Shown: positions 49,263 to 61,063 of the stretch, piece by piece
Layout of the letters: each line of letters opens with the position of its first letter
Numbering within the stretch: the stretch's first letter is position 1
Assembly (NCBI GenBank): GCA_944548615.1
Contig: OX155951.1
Coordinates: 17,360,718 to 17,424,717, forward strand
DNA from: Micropterix aruncella
Taxonomy: Eukaryota > Arthropoda > Insecta > Lepidoptera > Micropterigidae
Direction of reading: 5' to 3'
Length of the DNA stretch: 64,000 nt
The notes under the pieces: model-generated
What the model saw: the letters and a program-made list of their open reading frames with translations, nothing else
Databases searched by the model: none
What the model was told of the DNA's origin: nothing
Made by a program: the position numbers and the translations under genes

Positions 49263-49500
49263 ATATGTAGGTTCAAACCAATATCTTCTTACAGGCGCCC
49301 TCAGAGATCTGAAGACAACGTACTGCTCTCGATCCCTGGTCACAAAAGTGATTTCTTCTCGGTCTCCTTCTCCGTGCGTGGAGCCAGTCTCTAGAATGCC
49401 TTACACGCACTTATAAGGATATCATCGAGTTTGTTTTTCTTCAAAAGCAGGTTCAAAGAACATTTGAACCCACGCTCATAAACCTATTCCTGTTCGCCCT
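49262..49500 (+). pseudogene. LINE C-terminal fragment, decayed
   Basis: RRPQRSEDNVLLSIPGHKSD and FFSVSFSVRGASL, stop, NALHAL, then FFFKSRFKEHL in shifted frame match the tail of CR1/Jockey-type LINE proteins (RxLWNxLP...FKxxLKxHL pattern). Confidence 0.55.
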
Positions 49501-49662
49501 CCCCCTCCTTGCGTCCACTGCGTCATTATAGGTAGTTTTTTTTCCTAAATTTATTGTTATTTATTATTGCTGGATTTAAATGTACGAATTGCCTTTATAC
49601 ATTTAATTTATTAGTTATATCCTATTTTTACCGCATAACATATTGTTCCATTAGGTTAAGAA

Positions 49663-50272
49663 AGAGCCTGGTATAGGCGGTCAAAGAAAACATGTTTTTC
49701 ATGTTTTTTTTTGTTATCAACTTAAAGTTGATTTTTTTTCATGAATCTTATACCACTGGAATCGCTGACAGTTGCAGATCGCTGTAAGTATAAAAAACTT
49801 ACTACTTTTCTTTAAAGAAAACTTTAAAGGCGTTTTCCTCAAAAACATATTTTTTATGTTTTGCGCTAGTGTTAAAAAAAACTACGTGACGGATTGATTT
49901 GTTCAAAGGAAAAAAAAAGGATTATGAAATTCCCTTCTCCATGAACTTACAAAAATCATAAAAATGTTTTTATATTTTTTGTGTTTAACTAGTGTTAAAC
50001 ACAACATTTTGGGGCGAAAATTAAGTTTATTTATTTAAATCCTCGAAAAATTATAAAAATTAAAACTTTTAGAAATTTTCATTTAGTTTATCTACAAAAT
50101 ACACCCGTAAAATATGTTTATCTTTTAAATGATATTCAAACAGTTATAAAAGATAATGAAAGATTCCAGGCTTACCTTAAGAGGGGAACCTGGTTTGGAA
50201 GGCTAAAAAAACATGAAAAACATGTTTTTTTAGCCTTCTTAACCAGGTTCCCCTTTAAGGTTAGCTGTAAGA
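49663..50272. repeat. Inverted-repeat region with AAACATG words
   Basis: 50171-50272 is a near-perfect foldback: GAGGGGAACCTGG, GGAAGGCTAAAAAAACATG then its complement to CCTTTAAGGTTAG. GAGCCTGGTATAGGCGGTCA near 49667 with AAACATGTTTTTCATG repeats part of it. Possibly a non-autonomous element with a terminal hairpin. Confidence 0.5.
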
Positions 50273-50600
50273 TATTGCTTTTAGGCAATAAGCTCGCCTT
50301 CTAAGTTAATCAAATAAACCGTTTTATTATTATTATTATTATTATTGTAACAGTACGCCGACAATTGCCAAAACAAGAAATGTACCGATTTCTTTTGTCA
50401 CTGATAGTGCTACATTTACAAATATCTATAAATCAGGATTTTATTTGCCATGCGGAACGGAGTAGAAAGTACATAACCCTATAATGCTGTAATCGGCTTA
50501 CTTGTCGGATTTTCCTACATTACTCACAGCCCAGTTCATGGCTCGGCAGATATACGACCCTTCGACCACGAACGTGATCACCCTGGTAACATAACTCTCA
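50273..50600. other. Spacer
   Basis: A (TTA)n run at 50326-50346. No gene. Confidence 0.3.
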
Positions 50601-51678
50601 GAGCCGGAACGTCCATATAGGCTACCTAGGCGGCCGCCTAGGGCACATTTTTTTTTATTTTGGGTTTTAAAAAGTGACTTTTCGACATAATTAAAAAAAC
50701 ATCCAACATTAAAAAATATGAAGTACTCTTTCTGTATTTTTTAAGTGTTATAAAAAAAGAAAAACTATCTGTTATCTAATTGTGAGTTTCTGTTTGTTAT
50801 TGAGAGAACTATACATAATGCTTGTTAATACCTACCGTACTTAGTATTATACTTTTCATGCAACATATCAGTAGCTACTACAAATATTTATAAATATCTA
50901 TAAATATTTATAATATATCTATACATATCTATAAACATCAATAAATAGCTGTATCTATAGATCCACTATATGACCCATCTATATCTATGTTTATATCTAT
51001 ATACATATACATATAACATCGTTTAACTCCTTCTTCGTAATCACTTCCAATTTCCTACCTCGATCATCGGTTTTCTATATAAACTTTATATTTAATACCA
51101 ACTTAGTTTATTCCATAATTATTTTTTAAGTTAATATGCTGAAATCCGTTTAATATGTTACTTTCGTAGCAAACGTTTATCGGCGTAATGTTTTTATTTT
51201 TTTTCCTATAATATGTTTATGCAAAAGTATGCATATTGTATGCGCTTTATGTTTCCCGAAATAAAAATAAAAATAAATGAAATGAATACCTAATATAAAA
51301 CTATGTATTATGAAGCTTTTCTAATACTTATTTGGATTTCTAATTAATAATCTATAAGTTGTCAAAACAAAAGACGAAATGCAAAGCCATTGTTAGAAAT
51401 ACTTTTTCAAATAACATAATACATTGAGGTTTGTGGATTCTGACATTCGTTTGGACAATCGGACATTCATTTGGACATTCTTTTTATTTACATATCATAG
51501 TCATTAATCAAAGGTTATACAATCAAATCCTTTGTTATAACAATTATTACAAAAATGTTTTTCCGAAGTTCTATTCCATACCATAGTTCCATATCAGGTA
51601 GACCCCGCCGAAGGCACTTTAATGAGGGAGCAGAATTTGTTTTCGCTTAGGGCGCTATAAACCCTAGAGCCGGCCCTG
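50601..51678. mobile_element. Candidate hAT-like non-autonomous element
   Basis: Left CAGAGCCGGAACG and inverted right CAGGGCCGGCTCTAGG could be paired tips of a 1.08-kb element with an AT-rich, ORF-less interior. The flanks share only AACTC out of register, so no clean 8-bp duplication. The two ends might belong to separate fragments. Confidence 0.3.
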
Positions 51679-52234
51679 AAACTCCCCCTTTCCTTCCCTT
51701 TACTCCCAAATAGCATGGCTACTTGACCCGAGGAAAACTTCTTGCGAACTTATCGATGGGATGAAAACGAAGTTTTTCAGTTTTAATTGGCAGAGATTGT
51801 GGAGTTTATTTCATTCAAATCACTAAATCTGATAGGATAGCTCAAATCAATTGTCAAATTAAAATGTTTGGGTTTTTAATACGATAATAGGAATGGGTTT
51901 TTAATATGATAATACGATAATATTTGTGCTAAAATTTAAAACGAGTACATAATTAAATAAGAAAAAAAACACGATTGCCGTTACAGAAATTATTGTATTT
52001 TTAATCATTTTTATTACGTTTTTATAGTGAAAAATTTGTGGTTTATATATTTATCTATATAGATATAAGTACAGCGTGAGTTTTCGGCATCCTTGAAGGG
52101 GCTGAATCTCAAAAGAACAAATCAAAGAATCTCAAAAAAAAACAAATATTATAAAAAAAATGTGAAAAAAAATAAAAATATTTTGTCCTTTTTTTTTAAA
52201 TTTGATAAATATTTTGTTCTTTTTAAAAAAAATA
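51679..52234. other. AT-rich spacer
   Basis: The frame at 52093 is a Lys/Asn-rich product of poly(A) text, not a gene. Confidence 0.3.
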
Positions 52235-52350
52235 GCATAAAAAGCGCTGATCACGATGCGCCATCCAGCGGTATGTATGATATCGGTAATATTGATTTAT
52301 AGCGATATTTTACCTACCGATAGATAGCGTAGCGCGCTCAAGCGCTTGTC
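52235..52350. mobile_element. Small inverted-repeat element M4, copy 2
   Basis: AGCGCTGATCACGATGCGCC with CAGCGGTATGTATGATATCG faces inverted AGCGCGCTACGCTATCTATC with GGTAGGTAAAATATCGC. Related to 29250-29340. Confidence 0.5.
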
Positions 52351-53778
52351 AAACTATTATTTAACAGTCAACTGAGTTCTTAAAATTTATAAAAATAAAA
52401 ATAAATGTTTTTCTTTGATTTTTCTTTTTTTTAAAAATGAAATAATTTAAAATCATACAAAAATAATAGTGACGTAAGCTATAATCTCAAGTCAATTTAC
52501 TGTCGCCGAGATGTCAAATTAGGTTAACTCTTTGTACTCGAGTGGCTCCGCTACGGCGCCCAGGTAGGTTATTGCGTAACTAGAGCGGCTCCGCTACGGA
52601 GCCAGGGCAGTTTATTGCGTCCACTCGAGCGACGCCTCTACGGGCGCCGTAGCGGCGCGTTCCAGTGCGAAAGGCTAAGTTTGTCTGAGCATAAAATGAT
52701 TTTAAAGTACCTGTAAAATGTTTCCCTAATATAGCCGAAATCGTCTCGAGTTGCTGGTTCGCCCGCGCAAAAAAGGCGTCGAGTGCAAAGGGTTAAATTA
52801 CTGCGACTTCCTTTTGAAACAGCAAATTATAAAAAAAGCCTTCATACATCTTCTCTTATGCATTATTAAATCAGTTTGGGATTTTATTAATATTATTATT
52901 ATTATTAATGCTGTTTTAAATCAAACATGCCGAGTGTTCCACGCATGTTCTTTCATACGCTTTCACAAATTTCAGAGACATTCCTTTAAATGCCATATAC
53001 GTATCATAAAAGGGCGCCGCACTCGCCGATTACCTTAAGAGATTGAATTTATGAAATGGATTTCTGAGCGCCGAGCATCGCGACGTCATGAAATGCTGAA
53101 AAAAGCGGCGCGTTCGTCGCCTCCGCTCCGCTACGTCCGCCCATCTATATACTATCTGTACTATTCTGAAAAAGCTTTCTCAGCTTATTCAATAAAATGA
53201 AATACGCTTGCATAAATAAAGTCGGCGGGCGCGGATAAGCTATTCTGAGGCATAATTTCCTTTAGCTCTTTACAGCGAGGTTATCAAATATTTTATTTCC
53301 AATCCTGTTACATTTTTTACGACGGGAATATTTATACTGTCGGAACTAGGCATACACGCGAGTTAGCATCGATAGACTTTGCAATATAAATGGGTAATCT
53401 AGAAGTTTCACTATAAGAATAATAATAAAATGCTCTATCTGTACGAAAAGGCGAGCTCCTTGCCTGCAGGCAATATTTTAGGGTTAACCTATACTATTGT
53501 AACAACATTATATTGCGAGTAGATGCTACATAACTTAACCTATATAAAAAGACAAATACAAAAAAAGGGGATAGAAAAAAATATATATTTAACTCATTGT
53601 GGGCACAGAATTCTCCAAAATGTCCATGATTGCACAAACAAAAATATTCGAGCAGTAACAAACGACCAAATGACAATAGGCATCTGATTTTGCAAACGGA
53701 ATCACAGGTGTTGGATTAAAATTTGACTGAATTTGGAGAACTAACTCCAACCGAAGTTATCTAAGTTCAATATGTCCA
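52351..53778. other. 1.4-kb stretch, partly GC-rich and non-repetitive
   Basis: 52535-52665 has nested palindromes (GGCTCCGCTACGGAGCC). 52990-53270 is GC-richer, CpG-containing, with no partner in the window and no coherent ORF. Possible host non-coding DNA. Confidence 0.25.
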
Positions 53779-54784
53779 CTGGGCTCGATTGCGTTTCTCC
53801 GTAAACTACATAATATCGGGCAACTAGGGTTGTCGACTACAGCGGGCGAGCCCGTTACCTCAGGAAGTTTTAACGATTAGTCGTTCTATCTCCCTGGAGT
53901 GAGCGCAGAAGACTGGGACAAAACAGTCCACCGTCTAGCTCCGCCACAAACCCGTAAGAGGCCAACCCCTTAACCGCGAGATAGCCAGGAGTGTTACCCA
54001 GCGGGCTTACACTCACGCCCTTACTTCCAATTGCGACCAGATTACTCTAGTCTCTCGATTGGTGACGAGTTCGAGGTCGCTTGCGCGGTCCTCTCCCTTA
54101 CGAAGCGGTGAAACGGTGTATACCGAATCTATCGCGGACCACGGCATCCTTTGCCCGGCTGTTCACCCAGGACCGGGTAGCCGATAGTCGTTTCAAGAGC
54201 AGTCGCCGTAAGGTCCGCAACCACCCCCGCTCTATAGGAAACAGTACTGCTTCCAGACTCCCCCGACTGTTAGTCAGAGTGCGCAATCTGTCCAGATTGG
54301 CTTATGTCGCACGGTGCGCAGACTGTCCAGGAGCGCCAGAAGGTTGATTCCCAGGGGAAACTAGCCGTAAGGCCAGAGTCCTACCCAGACTCGCACTTCA
54401 TGCGTGGAGGCCGTCGGATAGATGTTGCCCCTTGAGTGTGACCAACCCTGAACAGAATGGGTCTTCGTGGCCAACTCAGCAAGGGCCCATTAACTCCCTA
54501 ATATAGGGCAATAATTCATGCGAACGATACAGAGCAGTGAGTTAGATAGGAATGTAGATTGATCGTATCTTTTCTCGCACAAAAAGTACCTGCCGAATAT
54601 AAAACTATCTCAAATAGTTTAAAAACATTTCTTTCGATTTCTAATTATACCCCTTTATGTTCGATTGGTATTTTTATGCTGGAAAAGTGACAATCATTCA
54701 TTTCATGTTCCGCTCTGACGTATTGGCCTCTTTGCCCTCAAGATCTAGCCGATTTTAGGTCACGAAGAAAAGCGAACGGGTCCA
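53779..54784. mobile_element. MITE family M1, copy 2, split by a retroposon
   Basis: The left tip CTGGGCTCGATTGCGTTTCT is at 53779-53823. The rest continues at 54500 with GCGAACGATACAGAGCAGTG to GAACGGGTCCA. Its layout matches 9808-10115 once the 676-bp insertion is removed. Confidence 0.75.
53824..54499 (+). mobile_element. Dispersed retroposon family, copy 10 (subtype B, full length, nested)
   Basis: A 676-bp insertion into MITE M1, from CTAGGGTTGTCGACTACAG to CCCATTAACTCCCTA, flanked by AATATCGGGCAA (53812-53823) and AATATAGGGCAA (54500-54511). The host MITE makes the boundaries independent of family alignment. A B-box-like GAGTTCGAGGTC lies about 240 nt in. No long ORF; frames such as 54081-54347 recur only because the family is conserved. 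Confidence 0.88.
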
Positions 54785-55514
54785 ATGTATCTTAATTCAG
54801 CTTTAAAATTAAATAAAATAGCACAATACATTGAAATCAATTCGAGAGCGCATTTGTTGCCTTTTTTGCGGGTCTGAAATCGCAAGCCGATCACAATGGC
54901 GGCCGTTCGCAGGGCTATGATGGCCCCATTGTCGTATCGATGCTATTGCCGAAGCGATTGGTTTCCCGGGGTATTATTGGTTATCAACGAATGAAATGAC
55001 TATTGGCAATCTCGCAAAATACAATGCCCTGATGATGCTTCTATGAAAATGGTTGGCGTTTATCGCGAAATATGTTCGGCCCACTGCTATGATGCAATTT
55101 AATGAGAGTCTTTCGATTGTATTACAATGCATGATGTAAATATCATAAATAGAGTACTTTATTTAATGTATATTTGCTTATGCTGTGGAATAATAAGAGT
55201 GCTGGTATCGACAATTTAAAACAAATACATGAAATTGTAAAGGGAATTATAATAACTGTATTCGTGGTCACGGAAATTGGTTTTATTATTTAGAGAATTA
55301 CGCATCCTTTCAAAGAATACCATATATAAGGTTGATTTTGCCAAAGGATTTACAAAATCAGTCTTAGATCCTTTAGTGTAAGCACAAAAGATTTTGTTTA
55401 AAGTAATCAATAGTATACCCCCCCCCCCACGATAGAATTCTAACATGCTATTTCAAGAAAGTGGTAGGTATACGCCAACTGTTTGTGATAGAGTCACTCG
55501 TGTGCGGACTAAGT
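54785..55514. other. Spacer with GC-richer part
   Basis: 54840-55080 contains CACAATGGCGGCCG and GATTGGTTTCCCGGGG words, no repeat partner and no ORF. The strings recall YY1/Pho and CCAAT-type sites, but this is weak. A C-run is at 55419-55428. Confidence 0.25.
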
Positions 55515-55541
55515 GTAGAGCGGGCATGGTGCCCGCTCTAC
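55515..55541. repeat. Perfect 12-bp hairpin
   Basis: GTAGAGCGGGCA-TGG-TGCCCGCTCTAC. The preceding GGACTAAGTGTAGAG recurs at about 56123, so it may be the tip of a decayed inverted-repeat element. Confidence 0.7.
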
Positions 55542-57112
55542 TTGTAACACTGCGACCATTGCTGATCTATTGTGTTCGCCACCTACTATAGTTCTGATTA
55601 ATATGTTGCTGAGATTTCCTACAAAATTACCGTAAACTAGATGAAACAATTTTAGCTGCAATTTCTTGAATACTAGTAAACCGAACACGTTTTTTGGGAT
55701 GCAAATCCTAAAGATTATATGAAAAAATATAAAACCACGATGCGCCATTAGCGCCATGATGAAAAAACATGAAGAAATTTTGAAAAAAAGGAAATCCCTT
55801 GCTATTTAGTTACAGAAATTACAAAAGTAAAGTAAAAAATCCTACTTTAAGAAAGCTCCGTTGGTTTGAATATGAAATAATGAATGGAGGATATCATTTT
55901 GTTTAAACAAAATTATACAGAATTAAAAAAACAAACAGTCAACTGAGCGGCGCGTGAGTGTGGAGACTATGCGCGTTCGCACTAAGTTCGCGCTTCGCGG
56001 TCCCTTTGACGCGGGACAGAAAACCGACAAAAATCGGGGAACATGGCGCGAAGCCGCGAAGAATATGGGAAACGGCTCCACACTACGCGTTCGCGCACCT
56101 TCGCAGCTTCGCGCGCGATTCCCGGACTAAGTGTAGAGGGGCCATTACGCTCAGGAGTCATTATTTTGCGTATGTGGAGCTGTAAGCGAGAAAACAAGAA
56201 AGCGCTACTCGTGCATGCACTTATCTAAAACTATTTGAGTTACTCTTTAATTGTCGCCTAGAACCAACACTCTACAATGCTTATAGTTGACCATATTAAA
56301 ATTTATAACTGATACATTATTTTATGGACATTCTGTATAATACGTTGGTTGCGCATGCATTTAATATTAGTAACGGGCCGCATTGGATTACTGAGTAAAA
56401 TGTAGGTATATATGTAGGTTTGGGCAGCGGCAGAGCTTATGACTCGTCCAGTTGCAGTCGACTCACGCGCTTAAATTTAATGCTATTCCATTTGACGTCG
56501 CCGGAATTAAGGGGCAGAGGCAGCAAAGCCGCGTGCGACGGAGGTGACTGATCTGTCTGGCGATATTATTTCAGGGCGGGCGGCGTCCGCACGTGGGTGG
56601 GTGGGAGCGTCGCGACGCCGCTTGTTATTCCGGCCACACGTTGATTTGTTTCCGGTGAGGAAATCGAGTGAGGCCACTTCGCTTACACGTCAGCCAGTCA
56701 AGATAGCGCCTTTTCATTTGAATGTACGCGCCATCTCGGCCGTAAAAAGGGCAGTAAATACGGCCAAGCGAGCCTTTGAATCGTGATCAAAGCCACTTTT
56801 ATATTCACCCGTCGCCGATTCCTTTATCTACTCCGGCGGAGACTAACACTGGTGACCTATTTTATGCAATCATTGTCATGTTTGACGGGGTTTTCCTTCT
56901 GGAGGAGGAGCGTTACAGAATATGAAATGAGAAGCGAATATTAGAAGTTGCTACGACCAAAAAATAAAAATTCGTAGTCTTTGTAATTTATGACAGCAGA
57001 GACAAACCAAAGAGCGTTTAAAGTATACAATAAATATTGCAACCAATACGCATTCACATTTTTTTAAACTGCAAAATAAAGCAGGACAGCTTATTTTGTA
57101 ATGAAAATTAAA
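55542..57112. other. 1.6-kb stretch, partly CpG-rich
   Basis: 55945-56150 is dense in GCGCGAAG and CTTCGCG words on both strands and may be an old inverted-repeat element. 56430-56830 is CpG-rich, non-repetitive here, with GGCCGTAAAAAGGGCAG and TACGGCC facing each other; possible host regulatory DNA. No gene recognised. Confidence 0.25.
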
Positions 57113-57381
57113 ATATCACACCTCCGATCAAACACTGTATTAACTTGAAAACTTCAAGTTGTGGTGTTTCTTTTTAAAAAATATAGCCATTTCTCATTTT
57201 ACACTCCCAAAAAGAGTTATAACTGTCAGTTCACCAATTCGTCAATGGCACTAGTGAAGTAACAGTTGTGACTCTTTTTGAGAGTGTAAAATAAGAAATG
57301 GCGATAATTTTTATAAAGAAACACTTATAAATTGGAATTTTTCAAAGTACCTATTACTCTATTTAATCGGAGGTGCGATAT
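57113..57381. mobile_element. Foldback MITE, 269 bp
   Basis: ATATCACACCTCCGATCAAA and inverted ATATCGCACCTCCGATTAAA are the tips. GCCATTTCTCATTTTACACT and AAAAAGAGT continue the pairing to about 120 bp on each side. AT-rich, no ORF. Confidence 0.75.
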
Positions 57382-57929
57382 GTTGACGTGAAACATCAAC
57401 GATCATAATAGTAATTAATTAATAATTTGTTTTAGCTATTTTACTACTAATTATTTCTATTATTTTGAATTTATCACAATGATTATTAATATTTTAATTT
57501 GAGTTTATATATATACACAATATTTACATAACAAAATTTACGCAATATATCGGATATTCTAGATAACCAACTCTTACACTAATGCTCCCGCACACACTCT
57601 ACACCCACACGTTGAAGATTAAGTACATAGGACACTACTTATTACAATCAGTTGAAAACTTTTAAATAAGCATTAAACAGCTTTGGCTTATGTCCATATT
57701 ATGCTGTCGACATAAAACTTTTTCGGATTTAGGCAATATGTCAGACTTGGCACTTAGCGACACATACACTACCTAGCTGTAGGTCTGATGTCTGGAGTGC
57801 ACGGCGCGTGACTAAGCGAAATAATTGGAAAGAGAGAGCAATACCTTCGCTCACGACTGCATCAATCATACAGACTATCTTTCTAGTGTTAAAGGTTTTT
57901 TTATTTTAACGCCTGATAGGAATATAATA
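57382..57929. other. AT-rich spacer
   Basis: No recognised feature. Confidence 0.3.
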
Positions 57930-58110
57930 TGTCAAAATAAATAAAGTCAAAATAAAAAAAAAGAATATGGCAAAATAAATAAAGTCAAAATAAAAAAAAG
58001 AATGTGGCAAAATAAACAAAGTAAAAATAAAAAAAAATATGGCAAAATAAATAAAGGTAAAATAAAAAAAAATTAATATGGAAAAAGAAATAAAAAAAGA
58101 AAAATACCTT
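57930..58110 (+). repeat. GGCAAAATAAATAAAGTC minisatellite, about five units
   Basis: Units of 36-40 bp each contain GGCAAAATAAATAAAG then TAAAATAAAAAAAA. The last unit is degenerate. Confidence 0.8.
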
Positions 58111-58229
58111 TTTTTAACTAAAAACACTTAAATTGGTAAACTTAAATTCTATTTTAACTTATCGTTTTGCGATTTCTTACAGCTAACCATTGTAGTATTA
58201 AATGAAATAAATACTTAAGCAGCTCAGAT

Positions 58230-58407
<178 letters not shown>

Positions 58408-58542
58408 ACAGATACATATAAAAATATTAATACCTATCATAAAGTGATAAATATTACACAGCAAAGTACTTATTGGACTATCCAATCAACAACAAAAAGG
58501 GAGGGGCAGGGGGGGTGATTCTTAGTTAATATTCTGAGAGAG

Positions 58543-58830
58543 TTAATTTTTTTTCAGTAACGCCTTACAACAAGGCAACGAAGTTGAGTGACGGATAACA
58601 TGCGAAAGCTGGTTCCAAATTCGAACAGAGTGGAAGGTAATTGAGTTGGTGAAAAAAAAAGTCTGATATAGTGAAATTGCTATGGTGTTAACCTGATTTG
58701 ACCTTAGTGGAACACCGTGACTTTCTAACGGGTGAAAGAGGTCTTTAAGGTAAGGAGGTGCTATGGCGCTATTGCAAAGGAGTGAGAGGGCATGCTGATA
58801 TGTTTTGGTTGTTTTGGACAATAAAATGTA
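58543..58830 (-). pseudogene. LINE C-terminal fragment
   Basis: Minus frame: PPYLKDLFHPLESHGVPLRS, ITFHSVRIWNQLSHVIRHST and LPCCKALLKKN. The SVRIWNxLxxxIR pattern is typical for CR1/Jockey-type C-termini. 5'-truncated. Confidence 0.65.
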
Positions 58831-59199
58831 TTGGTTTTAAAATATTATTTTTAAAAATTTTAGCAATTGCAATTAAGGGTAGATGACAAGAAATAGGGCA
58901 GAGGGTCGCGTTGAAATGAGCTGAGCTGGCCTGCGCAAGAATAAATTAATCTTTCCCCGCTCGAATAGGCTTCAGCATCCGCCCCATTAACTTCCATTCA
59001 GGAGTGATATATGCCAGGGGCGGCGAGCGATGGGCCCGCTTCACGTCACCTAACCGCCAACCACTCGCCTGCCTCTCTGTCTCCCTCACTGCACATTCCC
59101 GTGAATTTCCTCAATGGTCTGGTTAAATAACGTTTAACTGAAAGACAGGAATTATTATCATTTTTCTTAATTGACGAATATCAATTTGCTGATATCCAC
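58831..59199. other. Non-repetitive spacer
   Basis: 58960-59100 is GC-richer, with no ORF or repeat partner. Nothing else seen. Confidence 0.25.
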
Positions 59200-59598
59200 G
59201 CAGAAGTGCGAGCCAGGGTATGACGCTGACCTGCGGGCCAATCTCTCCTAGCAGTCCACCTTCGGGCGCCCCTGGACGGTTTGCGCACCGTGTGGCGTCA
59301 GCCAATCTATTGTGCATTTCCACCAACAGCCGGGGGAGTCTGGAAAACGTAATGTTTCCTGTAAGAGCCGGGGTAGTTGTTAACCTTACGGAAACTGCTC
59401 TTGAAACGACAACTCGGCCACCCGATCCCGGGTGAACAGCCTGGCAAAGGATGCCGTGGTCCGCGATAGATTCGTTAGACACCTTATCGCCGCTACTTAA
59501 GGGAGAGGACTGCGCAAGCGACCTCGATCCTGTAAGCAGTCAGGATGTAGGAGGTGTCCTGAAGGTTAATTCCAGTCGGAGATATCCTTCCAAACCAT
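59200..59598 (-). mobile_element. Dispersed retroposon family, copy 11 (partial)
   Basis: Reverse strand matches the family from about the GGAGATATC-like segment (59580) to GCGAGCC...CACTTC (about 59205). Both tips are missing and no duplication was found. Its 5' part resembles subtype A and its 3' part subtype B. Confidence 0.7.
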
Positions 59599-60030
59599 TT
59601 CTTTAATTTATTCAAAAATAAATTAAAGAATGGTTATCGAATCATGACAGACTAACCATACATCAAATGTTAGAAATAATAGTTTAATAAAACTTAGGTG
59701 CACAAATTATTAACATATTTTTAAACATGTATGTTGAGTATATTTTAACCTTGAACTAACTACCAAAAATTATTTGACTGTGTTGATATATATTATTTTG
59801 ACAATGAATTTTACTTTTTTGATTAGGTATTTTTATATTAAATCTTATATTACTTAACATATATATATATCAAATATTAATGACTGTTTCTTTCTTTCTC
59901 ATTTATAACTTTATTTATATTATTTAATCGAATTTTATATTATATTTATTGCCGATTCTATAATGGAATTGTATTTTATTTATTATATTATCTTTTAATA
60001 TTTTTTATGATTATTATTATTTTATTTAAA
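59599..60030. other. AT-rich spacer
   Basis: No gene recognised. Confidence 0.3.
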
Positions 60031-60581
60031 GAAAGAAACAAGATCCTGACACAGAGAGTGTCCTTCCTAGAGGAAAAATAGACCAAATCGAATATAATGA
60101 TATCATAACGGAAGTCGAGATTCGCGGGTTGCCAGAGCAGCCAAAGGAAGATCTACCACGACGATTTCAGGAGATAAAAGAAGTTATTAAAAGTCCTATC
60201 GACGAGAAGGAAATTGTCTCAATATGCAGGAAATCAGCAAACCATCATCATAAAAATGGAAAACCCATAATAATTAAATTCTCCCATTATCACCGTGACA
60301 TATTCATAAACTCCGCAAAATCATTTAACTTGAAATGTAAAGATGTGAAGGACAGATTGATCACATCCCTCCTTAACATCCAGGGAAAGTCGAAGCCTGT
60401 ATTTATCTCGGAGCACTTGACACAGCGAACTAAATACCTATTAATGCAAACAAAAAAAATCGCGAGGGAACAGGATTTTGCCTTTTGTTGGTGTAAAAGA
60501 GGAAGGGTCTATCTCAAAAAAGGAGAAAATTCGAAAACATTTCGAATTCAGAGTGAGGATACCCTGTCTCAATTTATCTAG
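60031..60581 (+). pseudogene. LINE ORF1, coiled-coil/FP-like protein
   Basis: This would encode the RNA-binding partner of the LINE particle. It opens with coiled-coil text KERNKILTQRVSFLEEK, then a one-base shift in an A-run (about 60078), IDQIEYNDIITEVEIRGLPE, a middle domain, and KPVFISEHLTQRTKYLLMQT, FCWCKRGRVYLKKGE and RIQSEDTLSQFI. The block EIRGLP...KPVFISEHLT...GRVYLKK is the pattern of insect LINE ORF1 proteins with the so-called FP-type C-terminal domain. The N-terminus is missing. No Met start is convincing; 60129 is not an ATG. Confidence 0.7.
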
Positions 60582-61063
60582 AGAGCATTCCACCTGTATC
60601 TTAGCTACATATTCAAGCAAACTTCTACGGAGTAATTTACAATTGTGCACTTTATCCTATATTATATCTATACTTTATCTATTACTTATTATATTTTATA
60701 TCAATTTTTCTAAATAAAATACATATTATACATGCTATACATCATACTCACCCAGAAAAACTCATATTGTTAGTATATTCATATAAAAAGAATCCTCAAT
60801 ATAATTGCATAACTCCAGATTTTTCCCATCCAAAATGTACCCTATTAACTGCCATAATAACCAAATCTCCGGCAATTAATGACTTCTTTCCTGGAATTAA
60901 AATCTACCTACCGCAATTGGTAGGAATATTCCAAAGGAATGGGTATAAATCTTGCAATGACTGAACTGAGTGAAGACCTGGATAGTTTTAGTCTTACAAC
61001 CTACAAACAGTTTGACTGCGCAAATACTCTTAAAAATATGTCTATTCCTCTGATAATATCAAT
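60582..61063 (+). other. Inter-ORF region of the LINE
   Basis: About 480 bp between the two ORFs, AT-rich. A 65-codon frame (60767-60964) may belong to the N-terminal side of ORF2 but shows no motif. Confidence 0.4.

Noticed and set aside
50601..51678. Firm call of a complete hAT element
   Set aside because: Tips are only partly alike and no in-register 8-bp duplication exists; kept only as a low-confidence candidate.
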